Positions 6,740-15,517 are shown, counted from the first letter of the stretch. The stretch is 22,313 bases of DNA from UBA1858 sp965658595 (GCA_965658595.1 CBFHSW010000080.1:1-22313), one strand, 5' to 3'. The notes: generated from the letters alone by a model not told the origin. Made by a program: numbers and translations.

Positions 6740-8164
6740 CTATTCTTCAGGGCGGCCGATGCCTTCGCTGTGTTCATACATTTTCAATTCTTGTATTTTT
6801 CTCGTGAGAGTATTTCTACCCCAACCAAGAATCTTTGCTGCCTGCTGACGTTTACCGGATGTTTTTTTCATCACTGTTTCAATCAACACACGTTCGAACT
6901 CAGGTACTGCTTGTTGCAAGATATCTTGCTCATTACTGTTCAGCTTATTTTCAGCCCAACTGACCAACATGGATTGCCAGGTGTTGACGCTGACATTGTC
7001 CGTGTCCTCTGATTTCAAGTCTTGAGGTAAATCTTCCATGTGCACGGTTTTGCCCGAAGCCATCACAGTCAACCATCGACACATGTTTTCCAATTGGCGT
7101 ACGTTTCCTGACCATGGCATGCTACTGAGATAGTCCACCACGTCTGTAGATAATGTTTTTACCTCAACCTCAAGCTCTTGAGCAGCTGACACTAAAAAGT
7201 GATTCAGTAACAGTGGAATATCTTCTCGTCTTTCTCTGAGTGCGGGGATCTGAATTCTTATTACATTCAATCTATGCATCAAGTCTTCTCTGAAATCACC
7301 ACGATCCACTAATGTTTGTAAATCTTGATGAGTCGCAGCAATAATTCTGACATCACATTTAATTGGCTCATGTCCACCGACTCGATAAAACTCTCCATCT
7401 GACAACACTCTTAATAAGCGTGTTTGCAAATCTGCAGGCATATCACCTATTTCATCTAGAAATAAAGTGCCACTATTGGCTTGTTCAAAACGTCCGCGTC
7501 GTAGGGCTTGTGCGCCTGTAAATGCACCTTTCTCATGGCCAAATAATTCTGACTCCAATAAATCTTTTGGAATGGCTGCCATGTTTAATGCAATAAATGC
7601 GTGGCTACGGCGTGTGGAATGTTTATGTAATGCGTGCGCGACTAATTCTTTGCCTGTCCCTGTTTCACCATTCACCAATACCGTGATACTCGAGCGTGAT
7701 AACCGGCCTATGGCTCTGAATACTTCCTGCATCGCACCTGACTCACCAATAATTTCTGGAACTTGATCCTGTATCTCTGCTACTACAGATGGTTCATCTT
7801 GCGAGACTTGAAATGCTCGCTTAGTCAATTCTACTGCTTCGTCGACATCAAAAGGTTTAGGGAGGTACTCAAATGCACCACCCTCATATGCATGTACTGC
7901 ATTGTCTAAATCTGAGTGAGCAGTCATTACGATGACTGGTAATTCTGGATGTTGTGTTTGTACATTTTCTAAGAATTGAAATCCATCTATACCGGGCATA
8001 CGAACATCCGTAATAATCACCTGTGGTGTATCACGCTCTAAGGCTTGCATTGCAATGCTTGCAGATTCAAATAACTTAACGTCTAATTCAGCTTTTTTAA
8101 GTGCTCTTTCCAACACCCACCGAATTGATTTGTCATCATCAATTACCCACACATTATTATCCAT
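6740..8164 (-). CDS. glnG: Nitrogen regulation response regulator NtrC
   Basis: Sigma-54-dependent activator of nitrogen-assimilation genes, 474 residues (E. coli 469). The receiver domain (about 1-120) has the acidic pair D10/D11, phosphoacceptor D53, T81 and K103. The AAA+ domain (about 138-375) has Walker A GETGTGKE around 166-173, the sigma-54 contact loop GAFTGA at 213-218, and Walker B LFLDEI at 234-239. A Fis-type helix-turn-helix is at about 420-465 (GKRQQAAKILGWGRNTLTRKI). It lies 34 bp after ntrB, so the two form an operon. It converges on the dihydroorotate dehydrogenase gene with 27 bp between the stops and no visible terminator. Likely targets in the window are the boxes at 9372, 11714 and 11745. 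Confidence 0.97.
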   Translation of the reverse strand: MDNNVWVIDDDKSIRWVLERALKKAELDVKLFESASIAMQALERDTPQVIITDVRMPGIDGFQFLENVQTQHPELPVIVMTAHSDLDNAVHAYEGGAFEYLPKPFDVDEAVELTKRAFQVSQDEPSVVAEIQDQVPEIIGESGAMQEVFRAIGRLSRSSITVLVNGETGTGKELVAHALHKHSTRRSHAFIALNMAAIPKDLLESELFGHEKGAFTGAQALRRGRFEQANSGTLFLDEIGDMPADLQTRLLRVLSDGEFYRVGGHEPIKCDVRIIAATHQDLQTLVDRGDFREDLMHRLNVIRIQIPALRERREDIPLLLNHFLVSAAQELEVEVKTLSTDVVDYLSSMPWSGNVRQLENMCRWLTVMASGKTVHMEDLPQDLKSEDTDNVSVNTWQSMLVSWAENKLNSNEQDILQQAVPEFERVLIETVMKKTSGKRQQAAKILGWGRNTLTRKIQELKMYEHSEGIGRPEE

Positions 8165-8198
8165 AATTATTTACTCTTAGTTATGCATCTATAGATAT

Positions 8199-9248
8199 TC
8201 ATTCAATTGGCAACATTACCCTAAATTCTGTTCTTCCCATCTCTGTATCAAATTCGATCAAACCACCATGCTGATTGATTAACATTTGTGAAATAGCTAG
8301 ACCTAAACCTGTTCCATCTGTTTGACCTGATACCATTGGGAAAAATATTTTTGCCGCAATATCATCATTAATACCTGGACCGTTATCAATGATACTAATG
8401 CAGGCGACTAGTTTATAAAGATGGCCATTTACCGTGTGTCTTAACAACACTCGGGTTTTAAAAGTTAATTCGCCTTGGTGCTCAATCGCACGCAGGGCAT
8501 TACCCGCAATATTCATCACTGCCTGCACCAACATGTCTCGGTCAAAGTTCAACAAGGGTATGCTGGGATCATAATCAATACGGAAATTTACTTGCTCATT
8601 ATCTTTGGTGGATAACACTTTATAGACATGATGTAAGACTTCATGAATATTATGTTTCACCTTATTCGGCACCATGTTTGGACCTAGCATACGATCCACT
8701 AATGTATGTAAGCGATCTGCTTCTTTAATAATAATGCCGGTGTATTCTGTTAATTCTTTATTTTCTAATTCACCCTCTAATAATTGAGCAGCACCACGTA
8801 AACCACCTAAAGGGTTTTTAATTTCATGAGCCATACCCCTCAGCATTGAGCGGGTCGCTTGATGCTCTTTTAACAAATGACTTTCTTTTATAATTTTGAG
8901 CTGGCGATCTAAACGGACTATTTCAATCAGAATTTTTTCATCGCCTTCGATCATGAGTGGACTCACGGTATAGTCGACTGTGACTTCTTTATTATTAGCT
9001 ACATTTATAATCCGCTCATGTTCAGTCCACGCATGTCCTCTCATGAGATTATCTTCTAGTCGAGTTAATAACTCTTGATTCTCACGGCCTAATAAGGAAG
9101 CGATAGGTTCTAAATAAGCACGTCGTTGGCTGACACCAAACAATTCCTCTGCCGCAGAGTTGATACACTCAAGCTGATACTGTTTGTTGAGCACAACAAT
9201 CGCTGTGGCAAGGCTGTCTATAATGACTGAGTACATTTTTTCATCCAT
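8199..9248 (-). CDS. glnL: Nitrogen regulation sensor histidine kinase NtrB
   Basis: Cytoplasmic two-component kinase/phosphatase that phosphorylates NtrC under nitrogen limitation, controlled by PII protein. From the chosen start it has 349 residues, the same as E. coli. A PAS domain occupies about 5-115 (SLATAIVVLNKQYQLECINSAAE begins it). The H box is MAHEIKNPLGG with phosphoacceptor H141. The N box (VMNIAGNALRAI), G1 (DNGPGI) and G2 (GTGLGL) of the ATPase domain follow. The ATG at 9248 was chosen over one 17 codons upstream because AGGTGA lies seven bases before it and because it matches the family N-terminus. An NtrC box lies 124 bp upstream, so autoregulation is likely. ntrC follows after 34 bp. 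Confidence 0.96.
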   Translation of the reverse strand: MDEKMYSVIIDSLATAIVVLNKQYQLECINSAAEELFGVSQRRAYLEPIASLLGRENQELLTRLEDNLMRGHAWTEHERIINVANNKEVTVDYTVSPLMIEGDEKILIEIVRLDRQLKIIKESHLLKEHQATRSMLRGMAHEIKNPLGGLRGAAQLLEGELENKELTEYTGIIIKEADRLHTLVDRMLGPNMVPNKVKHNIHEVLHHVYKVLSTKDNEQVNFRIDYDPSIPLLNFDRDMLVQAVMNIAGNALRAIEHQGELTFKTRVLLRHTVNGHLYKLVACISIIDNGPGINDDIAAKIFFPMVSGQTDGTGLGLAISQMLINQHGGLIEFDTEMGRTEFRVMLPIE

Positions 9249-9371
9249 ACCGTAATCACCTGCAAGAACTGAACCAATAAGGACTACCACCCTAAACATT
9301 GCCTTTTATCGGGCTATAGTTGCGCTTTTTTCCCTATTGATTTGATTTTAGTCACGTCCAATGGACATTTA

Positions 9372-9388
9372 TGCACTAATATAGTGCA
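9372..9388. promoter_or_regulatory. NtrC-binding site upstream of ntrB
   Basis: TGCACTAATATAGTGCA is a perfect 17-bp dyad that fits the NtrC box of enteric glnA (TGCAC, seven-base centre, GTGCA); the symmetry extends one base further on each side. It lies in the 254-bp gap between the DUF4124 gene and ntrB, about 124 bp before the ntrB start. I see no sigma-54 -24/-12 promoter between this box and ntrB, so it may repress a sigma-70 promoter, as at E. coli glnL, or act at a distance. Confidence 0.82.
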
Positions 9389-9502
9389 TAAGCCTCACTG
9401 CGGCTAGTACTCACCCAATAGTGCCTGTGCATTTATGGTCTAGAGCGTTAACTGATTGCCTACTCATCTCTTATTCATCTCACATGAGTATCCAATTGTT
9501 CA

Positions 9503-10084
9503 CTATTGATTTTGATGGTAACGCTGCAAATGGAATAACTGTCGGCTCGAGCTTAAATGAGTATTTCCCTGTGAATCTTCAATCCTCACTTCTAATTCAT
9601 GAGTTCCTCGATCCACATTTTTCAGCGTTATGCTGCGTGCGTACCCGCGTGCTACTTCGCGGTGATCCAGATACACGACTATCTGATGATTATATTGCTC
9701 AATCACATCTGGTTGAATCGCAACATTTACCATCACTTTGCCTGCATTTTCGCGAATTATCATGTCATTTATGGGACTTTCTATCATGACTGATTGATAA
9801 CTAAAAACGGATTTCTTGTGACCAGTCTGCGACTGGATTGCCTCGGTACTGTCATTCTTAATGACCCTAGGAGACGGTAAATTGATGGGCTCAGCTGTTG
9901 GACTGGGTCGATCAGTAAATATGATATTGCCGTCTTGCTGTTGGATTCTATAAATATCAGTACAAAGTCCAACCGATGGTAGGCACATTAAGCCCAATAC
10001 TAGTGCTGCCATCACACCACCGAATGATAAGTTCTGACCACACTTTGGCATTGGCTGAGGCTGAATCTTTTTGATTTGTTTCAT
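9503..10084 (-). CDS. DUF4124 domain-containing exported protein
   Basis: A 193-residue protein of unknown function. A basic N-terminus is followed by a hydrophobic segment (about 24-40) that would act as a signal peptide; the VGLC at its end does not fit a lipobox. A DUF4124 motif comes next, IYRIQQQDGNIIFTDRPSP (about 44-62). The C-terminal half (about 100-185) looks like a small beta domain with VMVNVAIQPDVI and GTHELEVRIEDSQG, similar to bacterial Ig-like folds. It lies between the glnA terminator and ntrB on the same strand; a DUF4124 gene in this position is seen in other gammaproteobacteria. The start is uncertain: no strong Shine-Dalgarno precedes the first ATG, and an internal ATG at codon 25 would leave a shorter signal peptide. 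Confidence 0.85.
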   Translation of the reverse strand: MKQIKKIQPQPMPKCGQNLSFGGVMAALVLGLMCLPSVGLCTDIYRIQQQDGNIIFTDRPSPTAEPINLPSPRVIKNDSTEAIQSQTGHKKSVFSYQSVMIESPINDMIIRENAGKVMVNVAIQPDVIEQYNHQIVVYLDHREVARGYARSITLKNVDRGTHELEVRIEDSQGNTHLSSSRQLFHLQRYHQNQ

Positions 10085-10120
10085 AAAGAGAGTTTTACAG
10101 CAAAATTTCCCTCCACAAAC

Positions 10121-10146
10121 AAAAAACGCCCCTGAGCGGGGCGTTT
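10121..10146 (-). terminator. Rho-independent terminator of glnA
   Basis: A GC-rich stem, CGCCCC paired with GGGGCG (10127-10132 and 10138-10143), has a five-base loop and is extended by A-T pairs. On the minus strand it is followed by six or more T residues (10121-10126). It lies 28 bp after the glnA stop and before the DUF4124 gene, so glnA is probably transcribed mainly as a single gene. Confidence 0.93.
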
Positions 10147-10173
10147 AATGACTCGAGTGGAGTATTTAACTAT

Positions 10174-11583
10174 TTAGCAACTGTAGTACATCTCAAATTC
10201 GATTGGATGTGCTGCTTGGCGCAATGCTGTGACTTCTTCCATCTTAAGTTCGATGTAGGCATCAATGGCATCATCGCTGAATACACCACCGGCTTTTAAG
10301 AAATCACGATCTTGGTCTAATGCTTCCAAAGCTTCATCTAAGGATGCTGCCACTTTAGGAATCATAGCGTCTTCTTCCGGCGGCAAGTCATATAGATCTT
10401 TATCTTGTGGTGCACCCGGATCGATTTGATTCTTAATTCCATCAAGGCCGGCCATCATCATGGCTGCAAAAGTTAGGTATGGGTTCGCTGCTGCATCACC
10501 AAATCTCACCTCAATACGACGTGCCTTAGGGTTAGACTCAAAAGGAATTCGAATCGAAGCAGAGCGGTTACGGGCTGAATATGCACACATTACTGGCGCT
10601 TCAAAACCTGGCACTAAACGTTTATAGCTGTTGGTCGATCCGTTAGCGAAAGCGTTAATCGCTTTAGCATGCTTCAGAATTCCACCAATGTAATATAAAG
10701 CAGTATCAGAAAGGTTCCCGTATTTATCGCCAGCAAATAAGTTCTCACCATCTTTGAAGAGCGATTGGTGTACGTGCATACCATTTCCATTATCACCTAC
10801 CAATGGTTTTGGCATGAATGTCGCAGTTTTACCGTAGTTATGTGCCACGTTAAGTACTACGTACTTAAGGATCTGGTTTTGATCTGCACGTACCGTTAAG
10901 GTATTGAATTTAGTACCAATCTCACATTGTCCTGCGGTACCTACTTCGTGGTGATGTACTTCAGTTTCTACACCCATTTCTTCCATTACCATGCACATTG
11001 CTGCACGCGCATCCTGTAATGAATCAACCGGTGGTACTGGGAAGTAACCACCTTTAACACCTGGACGATGTCCAGTGTTACCTTCTTCGTAATTCTTATT
11101 GGTATTCCACGCCGCTTCCTCAGAGTCGATAGCAAAAGATGCGCCACCCATTTCATTGCTCCAACGCACGTCATCAAATACGAAAAACTCGGGCTCTGGA
11201 CCAAAGAATGCAGTGTCACCAATGCCAGAGGCCTTAAGATATTCTTCAGCGCGTTTCGCTACTGAACGTGGATCACGCTCGTACCCTTGCATAGTGGCAG
11301 GCTCGAGAATGTCACAGCGTAAAATCAAGGTGGGATCACTAAAGAATGGATCCATTACTGCAGTAGATGCCTCAGGCATAAGAACCATGTCAGACTCGTT
11401 GATGCCTTTCCAACCTGAGATTGAAGATCCATCAAACATCTTACCTGTTTCGAATACACTCTCATCCACTGTATGAGATGGCACTGTTACATGCTGTTCT
11501 TTTCCACGAGTGTCCGTGAAACGAAAATCGACGAAGCGTACGTCGTTATCTTTTATCATTTTTAATACATCTGCTGCGGACAT
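10174..11583 (-). CDS. glnA: Glutamine synthetase, type I (GSI-beta)
   Basis: ATP-dependent synthesis of glutamine from glutamate and ammonia; cytoplasmic dodecamer. The product is 469 residues, the same as E. coli. Visible marks are the N-terminal beta-grasp with MFDGSSISGWKGINESDM, metal-binding FFGPEPEFFVFD, the EVHHHEVGTAGQCEIG segment, NGNGMHVHQS, and RNRSASIRIP. The adenylylation site is Y398 in KDLYDLPPEE, which marks the beta class regulated by GlnE. AGGAG lies six bases before the ATG. Transcription should be under nitrogen control: a sigma-54 promoter at 11638-11653 and NtrC boxes at 11714-11730 and 11745-11761 lie upstream, and a strong terminator follows. Confidence 0.98.
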   Translation of the reverse strand: MSAADVLKMIKDNDVRFVDFRFTDTRGKEQHVTVPSHTVDESVFETGKMFDGSSISGWKGINESDMVLMPEASTAVMDPFFSDPTLILRCDILEPATMQGYERDPRSVAKRAEEYLKASGIGDTAFFGPEPEFFVFDDVRWSNEMGGASFAIDSEEAAWNTNKNYEEGNTGHRPGVKGGYFPVPPVDSLQDARAAMCMVMEEMGVETEVHHHEVGTAGQCEIGTKFNTLTVRADQNQILKYVVLNVAHNYGKTATFMPKPLVGDNGNGMHVHQSLFKDGENLFAGDKYGNLSDTALYYIGGILKHAKAINAFANGSTNSYKRLVPGFEAPVMCAYSARNRSASIRIPFESNPKARRIEVRFGDAAANPYLTFAAMMMAGLDGIKNQIDPGAPQDKDLYDLPPEEDAMIPKVAASLDEALEALDQDRDFLKAGGVFSDDAIDAYIELKMEEVTALRQAAHPIEFEMYYSC

Positions 11584-11637
11584 CGAATACTCCTGTTTTT
11601 TTAAAATTAATTAACCGCGTTCTGTAGATAACTGTTA

Positions 11638-11653
11638 AGCATGATGCGTGCCA
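11638..11653 (-). promoter_or_regulatory. Sigma-54 promoter of glnA
   Basis: Read on the minus strand, TGGCACGCATCATGCT gives a perfect -24 element (TGGCAC), five spacer bases and a -12 element ATGCT against consensus TTGCW. The GG and GC dinucleotides are at the exact required spacing. Transcription would start near 11627, about 44 bases before the glnA ATG. The match and its place between the NtrC boxes and glnA make this a strong call. Confidence 0.88.
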
Positions 11654-11713
11654 GAAACAAGTCGAGCAAAAACAATGACTTAAAATCACTAACCCAGTGA
11701 GGTATTACACAAT

Positions 11714-11730
11714 TGCACAATATTAGTGCA
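11714..11730. promoter_or_regulatory. NtrC-binding site 1 (proximal) of glnA
   Basis: TGCACAATATTAGTGCA has both TGCAC/GTGCA arms intact. Its centre is about 95 bp upstream of the predicted sigma-54 start and 31 bp from the centre of the second box, close to the 32-bp spacing of the paired sites at E. coli glnAp2. Confidence 0.88.
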
Positions 11731-11744
11731 GCCTGAACTAATAC

Positions 11745-11761
11745 TGCTCTATTTTGGTGCA
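11745..11761. promoter_or_regulatory. NtrC-binding site 2 (distal) of glnA
   Basis: TGCTCTATTTTGGTGCA differs at two positions from the E. coli-type sequence TGCACTATATTGGTGCA. It is centred about 126 bp upstream of the predicted start and three helical turns from site 1, suiting cooperative binding of two NtrC dimers as an enhancer. The remainder of the 397-bp gap, up to the glyQ start at 11981, holds no gene I can support; only weak -10-like sequence (TACAAT at 11946-11951) is seen for glyQ. Confidence 0.82.
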
Positions 11762-11980
11762 ATTTCATGCTACTGTTTTTCAGCAACCGAATCATAACAT
11801 TCCTAGATAAAAAGTTCGGCACATTCTAGTGCGATCACACAGGCAGTTTTAGCGTCACACGCGATTGCTTATGACAAACCAACTGACGCTGACATTAATA
11901 AGAAAAATTTTCAAAAATAAAACTCAAATCATGGATACTTCGCGTTACAATCTTGGCTGTTATCACTAAGCGCTAATCCC

Positions 11981-12883
11981 GTGACTGAGTCCATCAGCTT
12001 TCAATCTCTAATCCTTACTCTGCAACAATTTTGGGCAGACCAAGGATGTGCACTTATGCAACCCTACGATAAAGAAATGGGAGCAGGTACATTTCATCCT
12101 GCCACATTTCTTCGTTCCATAGGGCCTGAGCCCTGGCGTGCCGCTTATCCACAACCTTGCCGCCGTCCCACCGATGGCCGTTACGGTGATAACCCGAATC
12201 GATGCCAACACTATTATCAGTTTCAAGTCGTGTTGAAGCCTTCACCTGAGAATATTCAAGAGCTCTATCTGCAATCTTTACAGACGCTAGGTATAGATCC
12301 TCTTGAGCATGATATCCGCTTTGTTGAAGACAATTGGGAATCTCCCACTCTGGGTGCTTGGGGACTGGGTTGGGAAGTGTGGTTAAATGGAATGGAAGTG
12401 TCTCAATTTACCTATTTTCAACAAGTTGGAGGCATCAACTGTCAGCCTGTCACTGGTGAAATTACCTATGGTTTGGAAAGACTCGCCATGTATCTGCAAG
12501 GCAAAGACAGTATCTTTGATTTGGACTGGAATACACATGATGAATTTGCCTTGAGTTATGGTGATATCTTTCATCAGAATGAAGTCGAACAATCCAACTA
12601 TAATTTTGAGCAAGCGGCCACCGATATATTATTCTCAGAGTTTGATAGCTGTGAACAAGAATGTCAGCGCTTGTTAGAACAATCTCTAGCGCTACCCGGC
12701 TATGAGCAGGTGTTAAAGGCCTCACATGTATTTAATCTATTGGATGCACGTCAGGTGATTTCGGTGACTGAACGTCAGCAATACATTTTACGTATTAGGA
12801 CACTGGCACGTGCCGTAGCGAGTGCTTATTTAGAAACACGCGAACAAATGGGCTTTCCACTTATCAAAAAGTCTGATCAATAA
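11981..12883 (+). CDS. glyQ: Glycyl-tRNA synthetase alpha subunit
   Basis: Catalytic subunit of the bacterial alpha2beta2 glycyl-tRNA synthetase; class II aminoacylation of tRNA-Gly. The 300-residue product has the family hallmarks FWADQGCALMQPYD, GAGTFHPATFLRSIGPEPW, CRRPTDGRYGDNPNR and HYYQFQVVLKPSP, then VEDNWESPTLGAWGLGWEVWLNGME (key residues EDNWESP and GLGWEVW). The start is a GTG at 11981; the protein beginning TESISFQSLILTLQQFW matches the family N-terminus. No strong Shine-Dalgarno is visible. glyS follows after 6 bp. The gene is divergent from glnA across a 397-bp gap. Confidence 0.96.
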   Translation: MTESISFQSLILTLQQFWADQGCALMQPYDKEMGAGTFHPATFLRSIGPEPWRAAYPQPCRRPTDGRYGDNPNRCQHYYQFQVVLKPSPENIQELYLQSLQTLGIDPLEHDIRFVEDNWESPTLGAWGLGWEVWLNGMEVSQFTYFQQVGGINCQPVTGEITYGLERLAMYLQGKDSIFDLDWNTHDEFALSYGDIFHQNEVEQSNYNFEQAATDILFSEFDSCEQECQRLLEQSLALPGYEQVLKASHVFNLLDARQVISVTERQQYILRIRTLARAVASAYLETREQMGFPLIKKSDQ

Positions 12884-12889
12884 ATCATT

Positions 12890-14962
12890 ATGAATAAAGA
12901 TACTTTACTGATTGAGATTGGTACTGAAGAGTTACCACCCAATGCTGCTAAACAACTCAGTGAAAGCTTTGCATGCTCACTTACTGAACTATTAGATCAG
13001 GCACATTTTGACTATCAATCGGTGTCGCCTTTAGTCACACCAAGACGTTTAAGTGTGCAGATTAAAAACCTCACTGCACAGCAACCTCAGCAACAGATTG
13101 CGCGCAAAGGGCCAGCAATTAAAGCCGCCTATAATGATCAAGGCAAAGCGACTAAAGCTGCGCTAGGCTTTGCTAAATCTTGTGGTGTGGAAATGGCAGA
13201 CTTACAAACCCAAGAGACAGACAAAGGTGCTTGGTTATATTTTGAGTCTAGTGTTGACGGCCAGTTGATTAATGACATGTTGGAACAGTTCATAGAACAA
13301 AGCCTGAAAAAACTCCCAGTTCCGCGACCGATGTGTTGGGGAAACAACGATACCGAATTCGTACGTCCTATCCACTGGGTATGTGTAATGTATGGATCAA
13401 CGGTAATTAATTGCACCATTAAAAATCAAGCAGCCAGTAATGTCACTCATGGACATCGCTTTCACTCCAGTGGTGCAATCACGCTAGCTCACGCCGATGA
13501 TTATGTAAGTGCATTGAAAGATGCTTTTGTGATTGCTGATTTTGAGACCCGCAAATCTATTATTAAGCAACAGATAGAAGAATGCGCTCAACAATATAAT
13601 GCACAATTAGATTACCCAGAATCATTACTCGATGAGGTGACAAACTTAGTCGAATGGCCAGTGGCAGTGGTAGGTGAATTCTCTCAGCAATTCCTCACCA
13701 TCCCAAAAGAAGTGTTGGTCATGACCATGCAGGAATCTCAACGTTATTTCCCACTATTTAATGCGCATGACAAATCATTACTAGCGTGTTTCATTACTAT
13801 TGCTAACATTCAAAGTACTCGGCCTGAAACCATAAAATTAGGCAATGAACGAGTCATTAAGCCGCGCTTTGAAGATGCAGAATTTTTCTGGGAGCGTGAC
13901 AAAGAAAAGTCTCTGGCTGATCGCTCGCAAGACTTAAGTGGTATTTTATTTGAGAAACAATTAGGCACTTTGCTTGAAAAATCCCAACGTGTGTCACAAC
14001 TAGTAATACACTTATGTGCCATGTTAGAGATAGATAATGAGGCTGCTGTCCGAACCGCCCAGTTATGTAAAAATGATTTGCTTACCGATATGGTGAATGA
14101 ATTCCCTAAGTTACAGGGCACTATGGGACGTTATTATGCTAGTAATGATGGCGAGGACTCTGAGGTATGCGCTGCCATAGAAGAACACTATCTACCGTTG
14201 CATGCCGGAGGAGGTTTACCGACTACAATGGCGGGGAAGGTGGTCGCGATCTGTGATCGTGTTGATACCTTAATTGGAATATTTGCTACTGGTAAAAAAC
14301 CAACAGGTGTTAAAGACCCCTATGCATTGAGACGAGCGGCTATCGCGATAGTACGCCTATCTATAGAAGCTCAACTAGACTTTGACTTGACTCAGTTATT
14401 GCAAGCGGCAGGCGCTTTGTTGAAAGAAAAACTAGCTGTAGATGATGCTGTTGAAGAAGCCTTCGACTACATCATGGAACGTATGCGTGCTTACTACCAA
14501 GATCAAAATATAGAGCAAGATATTTTTGAATCTGTGCGCGCCGTTCGTCCTACGCATTTGCTTGATTTCGACCAACGAGTGCAGGCCGTGTGTTCGTTCC
14601 AATCCTTGGAAGAATCCACTAGCCTAGCTGCCGCTAATAAGCGCATCGGAAATATTTTGAAAAAAGCTCAAGACCAAGGCGATCTCGCTATTAATGAAAC
14701 CTTGTTTTCACAGGCAGAAGAAAAAACTCTATATCAACAGATCGTTGATCTTGAAGCTCAAATTGTTCCAATGTTCGATGCCGGTGAATATAGCCAGGCG
14801 CTGACGACTTTGTCGCAATTACGTCCCAGCATAGACAATTTCTTTGAAGAGGTGATGGTCATGGATGATGATATGGCTGTGCGTAATAATCGTATCGCTC
14901 TGCTCAGTAAAGTCAGACTTGCTTTCATTGCAACAGCTGATATTTCCTTAATCCAGAGCTAA
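12890..14962 (+). CDS. glyS: Glycyl-tRNA synthetase beta subunit
   Basis: Beta subunit of glycyl-tRNA synthetase, needed for tRNA recognition. The product is 690 residues (E. coli 689). It opens with DTLLIEIGTEELPPNAAKQL, typical of the family, then LVTPRRLSV, RPMCWGN, FVRPIHWV, a TNLVEWP segment and a metal-independent HD-like region around LQGTMGRYYA, and GVKDPYALRRAA; an anticodon-binding domain forms the C-terminal part (FFEEVMVMDDD). It lies 6 bp after glyQ and 18 bp before gmhB, so the four plus-strand genes to 16236 are very likely one operon. Confidence 0.97.
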   Translation: MNKDTLLIEIGTEELPPNAAKQLSESFACSLTELLDQAHFDYQSVSPLVTPRRLSVQIKNLTAQQPQQQIARKGPAIKAAYNDQGKATKAALGFAKSCGVEMADLQTQETDKGAWLYFESSVDGQLINDMLEQFIEQSLKKLPVPRPMCWGNNDTEFVRPIHWVCVMYGSTVINCTIKNQAASNVTHGHRFHSSGAITLAHADDYVSALKDAFVIADFETRKSIIKQQIEECAQQYNAQLDYPESLLDEVTNLVEWPVAVVGEFSQQFLTIPKEVLVMTMQESQRYFPLFNAHDKSLLACFITIANIQSTRPETIKLGNERVIKPRFEDAEFFWERDKEKSLADRSQDLSGILFEKQLGTLLEKSQRVSQLVIHLCAMLEIDNEAAVRTAQLCKNDLLTDMVNEFPKLQGTMGRYYASNDGEDSEVCAAIEEHYLPLHAGGGLPTTMAGKVVAICDRVDTLIGIFATGKKPTGVKDPYALRRAAIAIVRLSIEAQLDFDLTQLLQAAGALLKEKLAVDDAVEEAFDYIMERMRAYYQDQNIEQDIFESVRAVRPTHLLDFDQRVQAVCSFQSLEESTSLAAANKRIGNILKKAQDQGDLAINETLFSQAEEKTLYQQIVDLEAQIVPMFDAGEYSQALTTLSQLRPSIDNFFEEVMVMDDDMAVRNNRIALLSKVRLAFIATADISLIQS

Positions 14963-14980
14963 CGATTTTTTTATTGCCTA

Positions 14981-15517
14981 ATGATGCAAGCAGTCATCCT
15001 TGATCGAGATGGTGTGATAAATCACGATCGTCCCGACTATGTAAAAACACCTCATGAATGTCGCCCCATTGATGGCAGTATAGAAGCTATGGCACGTCTC
15101 AGCCAAGCGGGCTTGAAAGTCTTCATCGCCAGCAATCAATCTGGCTTAGCTAAAAAAATTTTTGATTATGACACTTTATTTTCCATCCACCACAGCATCA
15201 CCCAACAAGTAGAACTGCTTGGCGGTCAAGTGAATGGATTTTTCTTTTGTCCCTACTTAGACGGACCTGAGCGCAAACCCGAACCCGGTTTACTACTCGA
15301 TATCGCGATGCGTGCAAAAATTGATCTCAGCTCAACACCTTTTATTGGTGATACCTGCAAAGATATACAAGCCGCCGTTTCCGCCCAAGCACTTCCTATG
15401 CTGGTGCGCACTGGCAAAGGACAGACAAGCATAGATAATCATTCCGTCCCCGCTGATGTACCAATCTATGATAATTTATACGCCGCTGTAGATTCATTAT
15501 TAGAGGTTCATCCATGA
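14981..15517 (+). CDS. gmhB: D-glycero-beta-D-manno-heptose-1,7-bisphosphate 7-phosphatase, zinc-loop-less variant
   Basis: HAD-superfamily phosphatase of 178 residues expected to act in ADP-heptose synthesis for lipopolysaccharide. Motif I is LDRDGVIN with nucleophile D8 and acid D10. Motif II is IASNQSGLAK, motif III is the RKPEPG lysine region, and motif IV is IGDTCKD. In E. coli GmhB a loop between motifs II and III binds zinc through a C-x-H and a C-x-C; here the loop reads FFCPYLDGPERKPEPG, so only one of four ligands remains and the loop is shortened. Related HAD-IIIA phosphatases are therefore possible, but the place after glyS and before plsC is that of gmhB in Pseudomonas. Two adjacent ATGs could start it. 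It overlaps plsC by four bases. Confidence 0.82.
   Translation: MMQAVILDRDGVINHDRPDYVKTPHECRPIDGSIEAMARLSQAGLKVFIASNQSGLAKKIFDYDTLFSIHHSITQQVELLGGQVNGFFFCPYLDGPERKPEPGLLLDIAMRAKIDLSSTPFIGDTCKDIQAAVSAQALPMLVRTGKGQTSIDNHSVPADVPIYDNLYAAVDSLLEVHP

Noticed and set aside
9421..9789. Plus-strand open frame of 122 codons
   Set aside because: It overlaps the DUF4124 gene on the other strand, which has a signal peptide and a family motif; no ribosome binding site or domain is seen.
11607..11822. Minus-strand open frame of 71 codons upstream of glnA
   Set aside because: It covers the sigma-54 promoter and both NtrC boxes of glnA, so the open frame is most likely chance.
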